64,000 nt of DNA from positions 110,001 to 174,000 of the forward strand of contig JAENRU010000499.1 of NCBI GenBank assembly GCA_016647705.1. Direction: 5' to 3'. The stretch comes from Eucommia ulmoides (taxonomy: Eukaryota > Streptophyta > Magnoliopsida > Garryales > Eucommiaceae). The translations under genes and the position numbers were made by a program. Under the pieces are notes generated by a model, which was not told the DNA's origin, searched no databases, and worked only from the letters and a program-made list of their open reading frames with translations. Of this stretch, positions 43,189-57,518 are shown one piece after another. How positions within the stretch are numbered: position 1 is the stretch's first letter; each line of letters opens with the position of its first letter.

Positions 43189-45875
43189 TGGTCTTTTAAA
43201 CAAAATGACTCCGAAACCCCCTAAAAGAGCAGGTTCAACAAGAAAATTCAACCGTGTCCGTTTCGGACGAAAAATAGCACTTTCTGGGGTGGAAATGACC
43301 TTCTGAGGAAAACGCCCCCAAAAGGCCCAGAAATACCAACTTTGAACCAAAAATTAAAACACAACTTGTTTGATTGCAAATGGTCTTTGAAACAAAACGA
43401 CTCCGAAAGGCCACGTAAGACCCTGTTTGGTAAACAAATTCGACCATGTCTGTTTCGGACGAAAAATACCACTTTGTTGGGTGGAAATGACCTTCCGAAC
43501 AAAACGCCCCCGAAAGGCCCCAAAAGACCAACTTTGACCCTATAATTCTACTTCGTCCGTTTTAGACGAAAAATACCACTTTTCTGCTTCCAAACGGTCT
43601 TTTGAACAAAGAGACTCCGAAAGGCCTTCAAAGACCAGGTTCGGCGAGAAAATTCAACCGTGTCCATTTCGGAAGAAAAATATTACTTTGTCATGTGAAA
43701 ACCAGCATCTGAGCAAAATGCCCCTGAAAGGCAAAAAAAGACCAACTTTGACCACAAAATTCAACTTCGTTCGTTTCAGACGAAAAATACCACTTATTTG
43801 CTCGGAAATGGTTTTTTGAACAAAACGACTCCGAAACGCATTAAAGGACCATGTTTAGCCTGAAAAATTCAACTATCTCTGTTTCGGACGAAAAATACCA
43901 CTTCTTTGGGTGGGAACGACCTTCTCAGAAAAATGCCCCCAAAAGTCCCAGAAAGACAACCTTTGACCCTAAATTCAACTTCGTCTGTTTCGGATGAAAA
44001 ATACCGCTTTTCTACTTGGAAACGGTATTTTGGACAAAAGGACCCCGAAAGGCCTTAGAAGACAATGTTTGGCTTGCAAATTCGACTGCATCCGTTTCGG
44101 ACGAAAAATACCACTTTTGTTTTTTGTCGGAAACGTCCTTCTGAGTAAAACGCCCCCAAAAGCCCCAGAGAGACCAACTTTAACCCTAAAATTCAACTTC
44201 GCTCGTTTTCGACAAAAACATACAGCTTATTTGCTCAGAAACGGATTTTTCAACAAAACAACTCTGAGAAACCTTAAAGGACCAGGTTTGGCAAGAAAAT
44301 TGAACCGTCTCTGTTTCAGATGAAAAATACCACTTTTTTGCTAGAAATGACCTTCCTTCAAAGCAAAACGCCCCCAAAATGCCCAAAAAAGACCAACTTT
44401 GAACCCAAAATTCCACTTCGTTCGTTTCGGACGAAAAATACCACTTATTTCCTCGGAAATGGTTTTTGAACAAAACGACTCCGAAACACATTAAAGGACC
44501 ATGTTTGACAAGAAAAATTCAACCGTCTCTGTTTCGGACGAAAAATACCACTTTTTTGGGTGGAAACGACCTTCTCAGAAAAACGCACCCAAAATGCCCA
44601 AAAAGACCAACTTTGACCCAAAAATTCAACTTCGTCCGTTTCGGACGGGAAAGACAAACTTTTTGCTTGCAAATGGTCTTTTAAACAAAATGACTCCGAA
44701 ACCCCCTAAAAGAGCAGGTTCAGCAAGAAAATTCAACCGTGTCCGTTTCGGACGAAAAATAACACTTTCTGGGGTGGAAATGACCTTCTGAGGAAAACGC
44801 CCCCAAAAGGCCCAGAAATACCAACTTTGAACCAAAAATTAAAACACAACTTGTTTGATTGCAAATGGTCTTTGAAACAAAACGACTCCGAAAGGCCACG
44901 TAAGACCCTGTTTGGTAAACAAATTCGACCATGTCTGTTTCGGACGAAAAATACCACTTTGTTGGGTGGAAATGACCTTCCGAACAAAACGCCCCCGAAA
45001 GGCCCCAAAAGACCAACTTTGACCCTATAATTCTACTTCGTCTGTTTTAGACGAAAAATACCACTTTTCTGCTTCCAAACGGTCTTTTGAACAAAGAGAC
45101 TCCGAAAGGCCTTCAAAGACCAGGTTCGGCAAGAAAATTCAACCGTGTCCATTTCGGAAGAAAAATATTACTTTGTCATGTGAAAACCAGCATCTGAGCA
45201 AAATGCCCCTGAAAGGCAAAAAAGACCAACTTTGACCACAAAATTCAACTTCGTTCGTTTCAGACGAAAAATACCACTTATTTGCTCGGAAATGGTTTTT
45301 TGAACAAAACGACTCCGAAACGCATTAAAGGACCATGTTTAGCCTGAAAAATTCAACCATCTCTGTTTCGGACGAAAAATACCACTTCTTTGGGTAGGAA
45401 CGACCTTCTCAGAAAAATGCCCCCAAAAGTCCCAGAAAGACAACCTTTGACCCTAAATTCAACTTCGTCTGTTTCGGATGAAAAATACCGCTTTTCTACT
45501 TGGAAACGGTATTTTGGACAAAAGGACCCCGAAAGGCCTTAGAAGACAATGTTTGGTTTGCAAATTCGACTGCATCCGTTTCGGACGAAAAATACCACTT
45601 TTGTTTTTTGTCGGAAACGTCCTTCTGAGTAAAACGCCCCCAAAAGCCCCAGAGAGACCAACTTTAACCCTAAAATTCAACTTCGCTCGTTTTCGACAAA
45701 AACATACAGCTTATTTGCTCAGAAACGGATTTTTCAACAAAACAACTCTGAGAAACCTTAAAGGACCAGGTTTGGCAAGAAAATTGAACCGTCTCTGTTT
45801 CAGATGAAAAATACCACTTTTTTGCTAGAAATGACCTTCCTTCAAAGCAAAACGCCCCCAAAATGCCCAAAAAAG
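43189..45875. repeat. Tandem duplication with a 1,485-bp period
   Basis: About 1.2 kb (43189-44390) is repeated at 44674-45875 with few changes, including rare phrases such as CCGAAACCCCCTAAAAGAGC, TTTTGTTTTTTGTCGG and CCAGCATCTGAGC. Confidence 0.88.
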
Positions 45876-47467
45876 ACAAACTTTGACCCCGCAAATTCGA
45901 CTGTTTTCAATAGGAAACGGTCTTTTGAACAAAACGACTCAGGAAGGCCTTCAAAGACCAGGTTCGGCAAGAAAATTCAACCTTCTCCGTTTCAGACGAA
46001 AAATATTACTTTCTCATGTGAAAACCAGCTTCTGAGTAAAACGCCCCTGAAAGGCCAAAAAAGACCAACTTTGACCCCAAAATTCAACTTCGTTCGTTTC
46101 GGACGAAAAATACCACTTTTTTGCTCGAAAATGGTTTTTTGAACAAAACGACTCCGAAACGCATTAAAGGACCATGTTTGGCAAGAAAAATTCAACCGTC
46201 TCTGTTTCGGACGAAAAATGCCACTTTTTTGGGTGGAAACGACCTTCTTAGAAAAACGCACCCAAAATGCCCAAAAAGACCAACTTTGACCCAAAAATAC
46301 AACTTCGTCCGTTTCGGACAGGAAAGACAACTTTTTTGATCGCAAATGGTCTTTTAAACAAAATGACTCCGAAAGGCCCTAAAAGACCAGGTTCGGCAAG
46401 AAAATTCAACCGTGTCCGTTTCAGACGAAAAATAGCACTTTCTGGGGTGGAAACGACCTTCATAGGAAAACGCCCCCAAAAGTCCCGGAAAGACCAACTT
46501 TGACCCAAAAATTAAAAGACAACTTTTTTGATTGCAAATGGTCTTTGAAACAAAACGACTCCGAAAGGCCACATAAGACCCTGTTTGGTAAACAAATTCG
46601 ACCATGTCTGTTTCGGACGAAAAATACCACTTTGTTGGGTGGAAACAACCTTCTGAACAAAACGCCCCCGAAAGGCCCCAAAAGAGCCCTATAATTCTAC
46701 TTCGTCTGTTTTGGACGAAAAATACCACTTTTCTGCTTGCGAACACTATTTTGGACAAAACGGCTCCGAAAGGCGTTAAAAGACCACGTTTGGCTTGAAA
46801 ATCCAACCGTCTCTTTCGGACAAAAAATACCACTTTCGTGGGTGCAAATGACCTTCTGAACAAAACGCCCCCGAAAGGCCCCGAAAGACCAACTTTGGCC
46901 CTATAATTCTACTTCGTCCGTTTTGGACGAAAAATACCACTTTTCTGCTTGCAAACAGTATTTTGGACAAAACGGCTCTGAAAGGCCTTAAAAGACCCGG
47001 TTTGGCAAGAAAATTCAACCGTGTCCGTTTCGGACGAAAAATACCACTTTCTTGGGTGGCAACAACCTTCTGAGCAAAATGCCCCCAAAAGGCCAAAAAA
47101 GACCAACTTTGACCCAAAAATTCCACTCTGTCCGTTTCAGACGAAAAATACCACATTTCTGTTTAGAAACAGTATTTTGGACGAAACAACCCCGAAAGGC
47201 CATCAAAGACCATGCTTGGCCAGAAAATTAAACTGTATCCGTTCCAAACCATGTTTGGCTTGAAAATTCAACTGCATCCGTTTCGGACGAAAAATACCAC
47301 TTTTTTTTTGTTGGAAACGTCCTTCTGAGCAAAACGCCCCCAAAAGGCCCAGAAAGACCAACTTTAACCCTAAAATTCAACTTCGCTCGTTCTTTTGAAC
47401 AAAACGACTCTGAGAAACCTTAAAGGACCAGGTTTGGCCAGAAAATTGAACCGTTTCTCTGTTTCGG

Positions 47468-50400
47468 ATGAAAAATACCACTTTTTTGCTAGAAATGACC
47501 TTCCTTCAAAGCAAAACGCCCCCAAAATGCCCAAAAAAGACAAACTTTGACCCCAAAAATTTGGCTGTTTTCAATAGGAAACAGTCTTTTGGACAAAACG
47601 ACTCCGAAAGGCCTACAAAGACCAGGTTCGGCAAGAAAATTCAACCATCTCCGTTTCGGACGAAAAATGTTACTTTCTCATGTGAAAACCAGCTTCTGAA
47701 CGAAACGCCCTTGAAAGGCCAAAAAAGACCAACTTTGACCCCAAAATTCAACTTCGTTCGTTTCGGACGAAAAATACCACTTATTTGCTCGAAAATGGTT
47801 TTTTGAACAAAACGACTCCGAAACGCATTAAAGGACCTTGTTTGGCAAGAAAAATTCAACCGTCTCTATTTCGGACGAAAAATGCCACTTTTTTTGGGTG
47901 GAAACGACCTTCTCAGAAAAACACACCCAAAATGCCCAAAAAGACCAACTTTGACCCAAAAATTCAACTTCGTTAGATTCAGACGGGAAAGACAACTTTT
48001 TTGCTCGCAAATGGTCTTTTAAACAAAATGACTCCGAAAGGCCCTAAAAGACCAGGTTCGGCAAGAAAATTCAACCGTGTCCGTTTCGGACGAAAAATAG
48101 CACTTTCTGGGGTGGAAACGACCTTCTGAGGAAAACGCCCCCAAAAGGCCCGGAAAGACCAACTTTGACCCAAAAATTAAATGACAACTTTTTTTATTGC
48201 AAATGGTCTTTGAAACAAAACGACTCCGAAAGGCCACATAAGACCCTGTTTGGTAAAAAAATTCGACCATGTCTGTTTCGGACGAAAAATACCAGTTTGT
48301 TGGGTGGAAACGACCTTCTGAACAAAACGCCCCCGAAAGGCCCCAAAAGACCAACTTTGGCCCTATAATTCTACTTCGTCCGTTTTGGACGAAAAATACC
48401 ACTTTTCTGCTTGCAAACAGTATTTTGGACAAAACGGCTCGGAAAGGCCTTAAAAGACCCGGTTTGGCAAGAAAATTCAACCGTGTCCGTTTCGGACGAA
48501 AAATACCACTTTCTTGGGTGGAAACAACCTTCTGAGCAAAATGCCCCTAAAAGGCCAAAAAAGACCAACTTTGACCCAAAAATTCCACTCCGTCCGTTTC
48601 AGACGAAAAATACCACATTTCTGTTTAGAAACAGTATTTTGGACGAAACAACCCCGAAAGGCCATCAAAGACCATGCTTGGCTAGAAAATTAAACTGTAT
48701 CCGTTCCAAACCATGTTTGGCTTGAAAACGGTATTTTGGACAAAAGGACCCCGAAAGGCCTTAGAAGACCATGTTTGGGTTGAAAATTCAACTGCATCCG
48801 TTTCGGACGAAAAATACCACTTTTTTTTTGTTGGAAACGTCCTTCTGAGCAAAACGCCCCCAAAAGGCCCAGAAAGACCAACTTTAACCCTAAAATTCAA
48901 CTTCGCTCGTTTTCGACAAAAAAATACCACTTATTTGCTCCGAAATGGTTTTTTGAACAAAACCGACTCTGAAACGATTTTTTGAACAAAATGACTCTGA
49001 GAAACCTTAAAGGACCAGGTTTGGCAAGAAAATTGAACCGTCTCTGTTTCGGATGAAAAATACCATTTTTTTACTAGAAATGACCTTCCTTCAAAGCAAA
49101 ATGCCCCCAAAATGCCCAAAAAAGAAAAAAATTGACCTCGAAAATTCGACTGTTTTCAATAGGAAACGGTCTTTTAAACAAAACGACTCCGAAATGCCTT
49201 CAAAGACCAGGTTCGGCAAGAAAATTGAACTGTCTCCGTTTCGGACGAAAAATATTACTTTCTCATGTGAAAACCAGCTTCTGAGCGAAATGCCCCTCAA
49301 AGGCCAAAAAAGACCAACTTGGACCCCAAAATTCAACTTCGTTCGTTTCGGACGAAAAATACCACTTATTTGCTCGGAAATGGTTTTTTTGAACAAAACG
49401 ACTCCGAAACGCATTAAAGGACCATGTTTTGCAAGAAAAATTCAACCGTCTCTGTTTCGGACGAAAAATGCCACTTTTTTGGGTGGAAACGACCTTTTCA
49501 GAAAAACACACCCAAAATGCCCAAAAAGACCAACTTTGACCCAAAAATTCAACTTCGTCCGTTTCGGACGGGAAAGACAACTTTTTTGCACGCAAATGGT
49601 CCTTTAAACAAAATGACTCCGAAAGGCCCTAACAGACCAGGTTCGGCAAGAAAATTCAACCGTGTCCGTTTCAGACGAAAAATAGCACTTTCTGGGGTGG
49701 AAACGACCTTCTGAGGAAAACGCCCCCAAAAGGCCCGGAAAGACCAACTTTGACCCAAAAATTAAAAGACAACTTTTTTTATTGTAAATGGTCTTTGAAA
49801 CAAAACGACTCCGAAAGGCCACATAAGACCCTGTTTGGTAAAAAAATTCGACCATGTCTGTTTCGGACGAAAAATACCAGTTTGTTGGGTGGAAACGACC
49901 TTCTGAACAAAACGCCCCCGAAAGGCCCCAAAAGACCAACTTTGGCCCTATAATTCTACTTCGTCCGTTTTGGACGAAAAATACTACGTTTCTGCTTGCA
50001 AACAGTATGTTGGACAAAACGGCTCGGAAAGGCCTTAAAAGACCCGGTTTGGCAAGAAAATTTAACCGTGTCCGTTTCGGACGAAAAATACCACTTTCTT
50101 GGGTGGAAACAACCTTCTGAGCAAAATGCCCCCAGAAGGCCAAAAAAGACCAACTTTGACCCTAAAATTCTACTCCGTCCGTTTCGGACGAAAAATACCA
50201 CATTTCTGTTTAGAAACAGTATTTTGGACGAAACGACCCCGAAAGGCCATCAAAGACCATGCTTGGCTAGAAAATTCAAATGTATCCGTTCCAGACCATG
50301 TTTGGCTTGAAAACGGTATTTTGGACAAAAGGACCCCGAAAGGCCTTAGAAGACCATGTTTGGCTTGAAAATTCAGCTGCATCCGTTCCGGACGAAAAAT

Positions 50401-52420
50401 ACCACTTTTTTTTTTGTTGGGAACGTCCTTCTGAGCAAAACGCCCCCAAAAGGCCCAAAGAGACCAACTTTAACCCTAAAATTCAACTTCGCTCGTTTTT
50501 GACAAAAAAATACCACTTTTTTGCTCGGAAACGGTTTTTTGAACAAAACCGACTCCCAAACGGTTTTTTGAACAAAATGACTCTGAGAAACCTTAATGGA
50601 CCAGGTTTGGCAAGAAAATTGAACCGTCTCTGTTTCGGATGAAAAATATCACTTTTTTGCTAGAAATGACCTTCCTTCAAAGCAAAACGCCCCCAAAATG
50701 CCCAAAAAAGACAAACTTTAACCCCGAAAATTTGGCTGTTTTCAATAGGAAACTGTCTTTTGGACAAAACGACTCCGAAAGGCCTTCAAAGACCAGGTTC
50801 GGCAAGAAAATTCAACCATTACCGTTTCGGACGAAAAATATTACTTTCTCAAGTGAAAACCAGCTTCTGAGCAAAACGCCCCTAAAAGGCCAAAAAAGAC
50901 CAACTTGGACCCCAAAATTCAACTTCGTTCGTTTTGGACGAAAAATACCACTTATTTGCTCGGAAATGGTTTTTTGAAGAAAACGACTCCGGAACGCATT
51001 AAAGGACCATGTTTGGCAAGAAAAATTCAACCGTCTCTGTTTCGGACGAAAAATGCCACTTTTTTGGGTTGAAACGACCTTGTTTGAAAAACGCACCCAA
51101 AATGCCCAAAAAGACCAACTTTGACCCAAAAATTCAACTTCGTCCGTTTCGGACGGGAAAGACAACTTTTTTGCTTGCAAATGGTCTTTTAAACAAAATG
51201 ACTCCGAAAGGCCCTAAAAGACCAGGTTCGGCAAGAAAATTCAACCGTGCCCGTTTCGGACGAAAAATAGCACTTTCTGGGGTGGAAACGACCTTCTGAG
51301 GAAAACGCCCCCAAAAGGCCCGGAAAGACCAACTTTGACCCAAAAATTAAAAGACAACTTTTTTTATTGCAAATGGTCTTTGAAACAAAACAACTCCGAA
51401 AGGCCACATAAGACCCTGTTTGGTAAACAAATTCGACCATGTCTGTTTCGGACGAAAAATACCAGTTTGTTGGGTGGAAACGACCTTCTGAACAAAACGC
51501 CCCCGAAAGGCCCCAAAAGAGCCCTATAATTCTACTTCGTCTGTTTTGGACGAAAAATACCACTTTTCTGCTTGCGAACACTATTTTGGACAAAACGGCT
51601 CCGAAAGGCCTTAAAAGACCAGGTTTGGCAAGAAAATCCAACCGTGTCCGTTTCGGACGAAAAATACCACTTTCTTCGGTGGAAACGACCTTCTGAACAA
51701 AACGCCCCCAAAAGGCCAACTTTGGCCCTATAATTCTACTTCGTCCGTTTTGGACGAAAAAAACCACTTTTCTGCTTGCAAACAGTATTTTGGACAAAAC
51801 GGCTCTTAAAGGCCTTAAAAGACCAAGTTTGGCAAGAAAATTCAATCGTGTCCATTACGGACGAAAAATACTACTTTCTTGGGTGGAAACAACCTTCTGA
51901 GGAAAATGCCCCCAGAAGGCCAAAAAAGACCAACTTTGACCCGAAAATTCTACTCCGTCCGTTTCGGATCAAAAATACCACATTTCTGTTTAGAAACAGT
52001 ATTTTGCACGAAACGACCCCGAAGGGCCATCAAAGACCATGCATGGCTAGAAAATTCAATTGTATCCGATCCAGACCATGTTTGGCTTGAAAACGGTATT
52101 TTGGACAAAAGGACCCCGAAAGGCCTTAGAAGACCATGTTTGGCTTGAAATTTCAACTGCATCCGTTTCGGACGAAAAATACCACTTTTTTTTGTTGGAA
52201 ACATCCTTCCGAGCAAAACGCGCCCAAAAGTCCCAGAGAGACCAACTTTAACCCTAAAATTCAACTTCGCTCGTTTTCGACAAAAAAATACAACTTTTTT
52301 GCTCAGAAACGATTTTTTGAACAAAATTGACTCCGAATCGGTTTTTTGAACAAAATGACTCTGAGAAACCTTAAAGGACCAGGTTTGGCAAGAAAATTGA
52401 ACCGTCTCTGTTTCGGATGA
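47468..52420. repeat. Three right-domain HOR units with a 1,585-bp period
   Basis: The monomer TTTCGGATGAAAAATACC followed by CCTTCCTTC starts at 47464, 49049, 50635 and 52417. The first two spacings are about 1,585 bp; the third unit is about 1,782 bp. The two 1,585-bp units correspond to roughly 15 monomers. Confidence 0.82.
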
Positions 52421-52744
52421 AAAATACCACTTTTTTCGTAGAAATGACCCTCCTTCAACGCAAAATGCCCCGAAAATTCCCAAAAAGACAAACTTTGACC
52501 CGAAAATTCGACTGTTTTCAATAGGAAACGGTCTTTTGAACAAAACAACTCCGAAAGGCCTTCAAAGACCAGGTTCGGCAAGAAAATTCAACCGTCTCCG
52601 TTTCGGACGAAAAATATTACTTTCTCATGTGAAAACCAGCTTCTGAGCAAAACGCCCCTGAAAGGCCAAAAAAGACCAACTTGGACCCCAAAATTCAACT
52701 TCGTTTGTTTTAGACGAAAAATACCACTTATTTGATCGAAATGG

Positions 52745-53450
52745 TTTTTTGAACAAAACGACTCCGAAACGCATTAAAGGACCATGTTTGGCAAGAAAAA
52801 TTCATCCGTCTCGGTTTCGGACGAAAAATGCCACTTTTTTGGGTGGAAACGACCTTCTTAGAAAAACGCACCCAAAATGCCCAGAAAGACCAACTTTGAC
52901 CCAAAAATTCAACTTCGTCCGTTTCGGACGGGAAAGACAACTTTTTTGCTTGCAAATGGTCTTTTAAACAAAATGACTCCGAAAGGACCTAAAAGACCAA
53001 GTTCGGCAAGAAAATTCAACCGTGTCCGTTTCGGACGAAAAATAGAACTTTCTGGGGGTGGAAACGACCTTCTGAGGAAAACGCCCCCAAAAGGCCCGGG
53101 AAGACCAATTTTGACCCAAAAATTAAAAGACAACTTTTTTGATTACAAATGGTCTTTGAAACAAAACAACTCCGAAAGGACACACAAGACCCTATTTGGT
53201 AAACAAATTCGACCATGCCTGTTTCGGACTAAAAATACCAGTTTGTTGGGTGGAAACGACCTTCTGAACAAAACGCCCCCGAAAGGCCCCAAAAGAGCCC
53301 TATAATTCTACTTCGTCCGTTTTGGACGAAAAATACCACTTTTCTGCTTGCAAACAGTATTTTGGACAAAACGGCTCCGAAAGGCCTTAAAAGACCAGGT
53401 TTGGCAAGAAAATTCAACCGTGTCCGTTTCGGACGAAAAATACCACTTTC
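52745..53450. repeat. Block A, 0.7 kb, duplicated 4,068 bp downstream
   Basis: This block shares private variants with 56813-57518: GAAAAATTCATCCGTCTCGG, AAAGGACCTAAAAGACCAAG, AATAGAACTTTCTGGGGGTG, GGCCCGGGAA and TTGATTACAAATGG. The flanks on both sides differ. Confidence 0.85.
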
Positions 53451-56400
53451 TTGGGTGGCAACAACCTTCTGAGCAAAATGCCCCCAAAAGGCCAAAAAAG
53501 ACCAACTTTGACCCAAAAATTCCACTCCGTCCGTTTCGGATGAAAAATACCACATTTCTGTTTAGAAACAGTATTTTGGACGAAACGACCCCGAAAGGCC
53601 ATCAAAGACCATGCTTGGCAAGAATATTCAACGGTATCCGTTCCAGACCATGTTTGGCTTGAAAATTCAACTGCATCCGTTTCGGACGAAAAATACCACT
53701 TTTTTTTTTGTTGGAAACGTCCTTCTGAGCAAAACGCCCCCAAAAGGCCCAGAGAGACCAACTTTAACCCTAAAATTCAACTTCGCTCGTTTTCGACAAA
53801 AAAATACCATTTTTTTGCTCGGAAACGGTTTTTTGAACAAAACCGACTCCGAAACGGGTTTTTGAACAAAATGACTCTCAGAAACCTTAAAGGACCAGGT
53901 TTGGCAAGAAAATTGAACCGTCTCTGTTTCGGATGAAAAATACCACGTTTTTGCTAGAAATGACCTTCCTTCAAAGCAAAACGCCCCCAAAATGCCCAAG
54001 AAAGGCAAACTTTGACCCCGAAAATTCGACTGTTTTCAATAGGAAACGATCTTTTGAACGAAACGACTCCGAAAGGCCTTCAAAGACCAGGTTCGACAAG
54101 AAAATTCAACCGTCACCGTTTCGGACGAAAAATCTTTTTTTCTCATGTGAAAACCAGCTTATGAGCAAAACGCCCCTGAAAGGCCAAAAAAGACCAACTT
54201 TGACCCCAAAATTCAACTTCGTTCGTTTCGGACGAAAAATACCACTTATTTGCTCGGAAATGGTTTTTTGAACAAAATGACTCCGAAACGCATTAAAGGA
54301 CCAAGTTTGGCAAGAAAAATTCAACCGTCTTTGTTTCGGACGAAAAATGCCACTTTTTTGGGTGGAAACGACCTTCTTAGAAAAACATACTCAAAATGCC
54401 CAAGAAGACCAATTTTGACCCAAAAATTCAACTTCGTCCGTTTCGGACGGGAAAGACAACCTTTTTGCTCGCAAATGGTCTTTTAAACAAAATGACTCCG
54501 AAAGGCCCTAAAAGACCAGGTTCGGCAAGAAAATTCAACCGTGTCCGTTTCGGACGAAAAATAGCACTTTCTGGGGTTGAAACGACCTTCTGAGGAAAAC
54601 GCTCCCAAAAGGCCCGGAAAGACCAACTTTGACCCAAAAATTAAAAGACAACTTTTTTTTATTGCAAATGGTCTTTGAAACAAAACGACTCCGAAAAGCC
54701 ACATAAGACCCTGTTTGGTAAACAAATTCGACCATGTCTGTTTCGGACGAAAAATACCACTTTGTTGGGTGGAAACGACCTTCTGAACAAATAGCCCCCG
54801 AAAGGCCCCAAAAGACCAACTTTGGCCCTATAATTCTACTTCGTCCGTTTTGGACGAAAAATACCACTTTTCTGCTTGCAAACAGTATTTTGGACAAAAC
54901 GGCTCGGAAAGGCCTTAAAAGACCCGGTTTGGCAAGAAAATTCAATCGTGTCCGTTTCGGACGAAAAATACCACTTTCTTGGGTGGAAACAACCTTCTGA
55001 GCAAAATGCCCCTAAAAGGCCAAAAAAGACCAACTTTGACCCAAAAATTCCACTCCGTCCGTTTCGGACGAAAAATACCACATTTCTGTTTAGAAACAGT
55101 ATTTTGGACGAAACAACCCTGAAAGGCCATCAAAGACCATGCTTGGCTAGAAAATTAAACTGTATCCGTTCCAAACCATGTTTGGCTTGAAAACGGTATT
55201 TTGGACAAAAGGACCCCGAAAGGCCTTAGAAGACCATGTTTGGCTTGAAAATTCAACTGCATCCGTTTCGGACGAAAAATACCACTTTTTTTTGTTGGAA
55301 ACGTCCTTCTGAGCAAAACGCCCCCAAAAGGCCCAGAAAGACCAACTTTAACCCTAAAATTCAACTTCGCTCGTTTTCGACAAAAAAATACCACTTATTT
55401 GCTCCGAAATGGTTTTCTGAACAAAACCGACTCCGAAACAATTTTTTGAACAAAATGACTCTAAGAAACCTTAAAGGACAAGGTTTGGCAAGAAAATTGA
55501 ACCGTCTCTGTTTCGGATGAAAAATACCACTTTTTTGCTAGAAATGACCTTCCTTCAAAGTAAAACGCCCCCAAAATGCCCAAAAAAGACAAACTTTGAC
55601 CCCGAAAATTCGACTGTTTTCAATAGGAAACGGACTTTTAGACAAAACGACTCCGAATGGCCTTCAAAGACCAGGTTCGGCAAGAAAATTCAACCGTCTC
55701 CGTTTCGGACGAAAAATATTACTTTCAAATGTGAAAACTAGCTTCTGAGCGACACGCCCCTGAGAGGCCAAAAAAGACCAACTTGGACCCCCAAATTCAA
55801 CTTCGTTCGTTTCGGACGAAAAATACCACTCATTTGCTCGGAAATGGTTTTTTTGAACAAAACGACTCCGAAACGCATTAAAGGACCATGTTTGGCAAGA
55901 AAAATTCAACCGTCTCTATTTCGGACGAAAAATGCCACTTTTTTGGGTGGAAACGACCTTCTCAGAAAAACGCACCCCAAATGCCCAAAAAGACCAACTT
56001 TGACCCAAAAATTCTACTCCGTCCGTTTCGGATGAAAAATACCACATTTCTGTTTAGAAACAGTATTTTGGACGAAACGACCCCGAAAGGCCATCACAGA
56101 CCATGCTTGGCTAGAAAATTCAACTGTATCCATTCCAGACCATGTTTGGCTTGAAAACGGTATTTTGGACAAAAGGACCCCGAAAGGCCTTAGAAGACCA
56201 TGTTTGGCTAGAAAATTAAACTGCATCCGTTCCGGACGAAAAATACCACTTTTTTTTTGTTGAAAACGTCCTTCTGAGCAAAACACCCCCAAAAGGCCCA
56301 GAGAGACCAACTTTAACCCTAAAATTCAACTTTGCTCGTTTTCGACAAAAAAATACAACTTTTTTGCTCGGAAACGGTTTTTTGAACAAAACCGACTCCG

Positions 56401-56812
56401 AAACGATTTTTTGAACAAAATGACTCTGAGAAACCTTAAAGGACCAAGTTTGGCAAGAAAATTGAACCGTCTCTGTTTCGGATGAAAAATACCACTTTTT
56501 TGCTAGAAATGACCTTCCTTCAAAGCAAAACGCAACCAAAATGCCCAAGAAAGACAAACTTTGACCCCGAAAATTCGGCTGTTTTCAATAGAAAACGGTC
56601 TTTTGGACAAAACGACTCCGAAAGGCCTTCAAAGATCAGGTTCGGCAAGAAAATTCAACCGTCTCCGTTTCGGACGAAAAATATTACTTTCTCAGGTGAA
56701 AACCAGCTTCTGAGCAAAACGCCCCTGAAAGGCCAAAAAAGACCAACTGGAACCCCAAAATTCAACTTCGTTCGTTTCGGACGAAAAATACCACTTATTT
56801 GCTCGGAAATGG

Positions 56813-57518
56813 TTTTTTGAACAAAACGACTCCGAAACGCATTAAAGGACCATGTTTGGCAAGAAAAATTCATCCGTCTCGGTTTCGGACGAAAAATGCC
56901 ACTTTTTTGGGTGGAAACGACCTTCTTAGAAAAACGCACCCAAAATGCCCAGAAAGACCAACTTTGACCCAAAAATTCAACTTCGTCCGTTTCGGACGGG
57001 AAAGACAACTTTTTTGCTTGCAAATGGTCTTTTAAACAAAATGACTCCGAAAGGACCTAAAAGACCAAGTTCGGCAAGAAAATTCAACCGTGTCCGTTTC
57101 GGACGAAAAATAGAACTTTCTGGGGGTGGAAACGACCTTCTGAGGAAAACACCCCCAAAAGGCCCGGGAAAACCAATTTTGACCCAAAAATTAAAAGACA
57201 ACTTTTTTGATTACAAATGGTCTTTGAAACAAAACAACTCCGAAAGGCCACACAAGACCCTGTTTGGTAAACAAATTCGACCATGCCTGTTTCGGACTAA
57301 AAATACCAGTTTGTTGGGTGGAAATGACCTTCTGAACAAAACGCCCTCGAAAGGCCCCAAAAGAGCCCTATAATTCTACTTCGTCCGTTTTGGACGAAAA
57401 ATACCACTTTTCTGCTTGCAAACAGTATTTTGGACAAAACGGCTCCGAAAGGCCTTAAAAGACCAGGTTTGGCAAGAAAATTCAACCGTGTCCGTTTCGG
57501 ACGAAAAATACCACTTTT
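56813..57518. repeat. Block A, second copy
   Basis: The partner of 52745-53450. The spacing is the same at both ends (4,068 bp), so no net indel has occurred inside the block. Confidence 0.85.
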
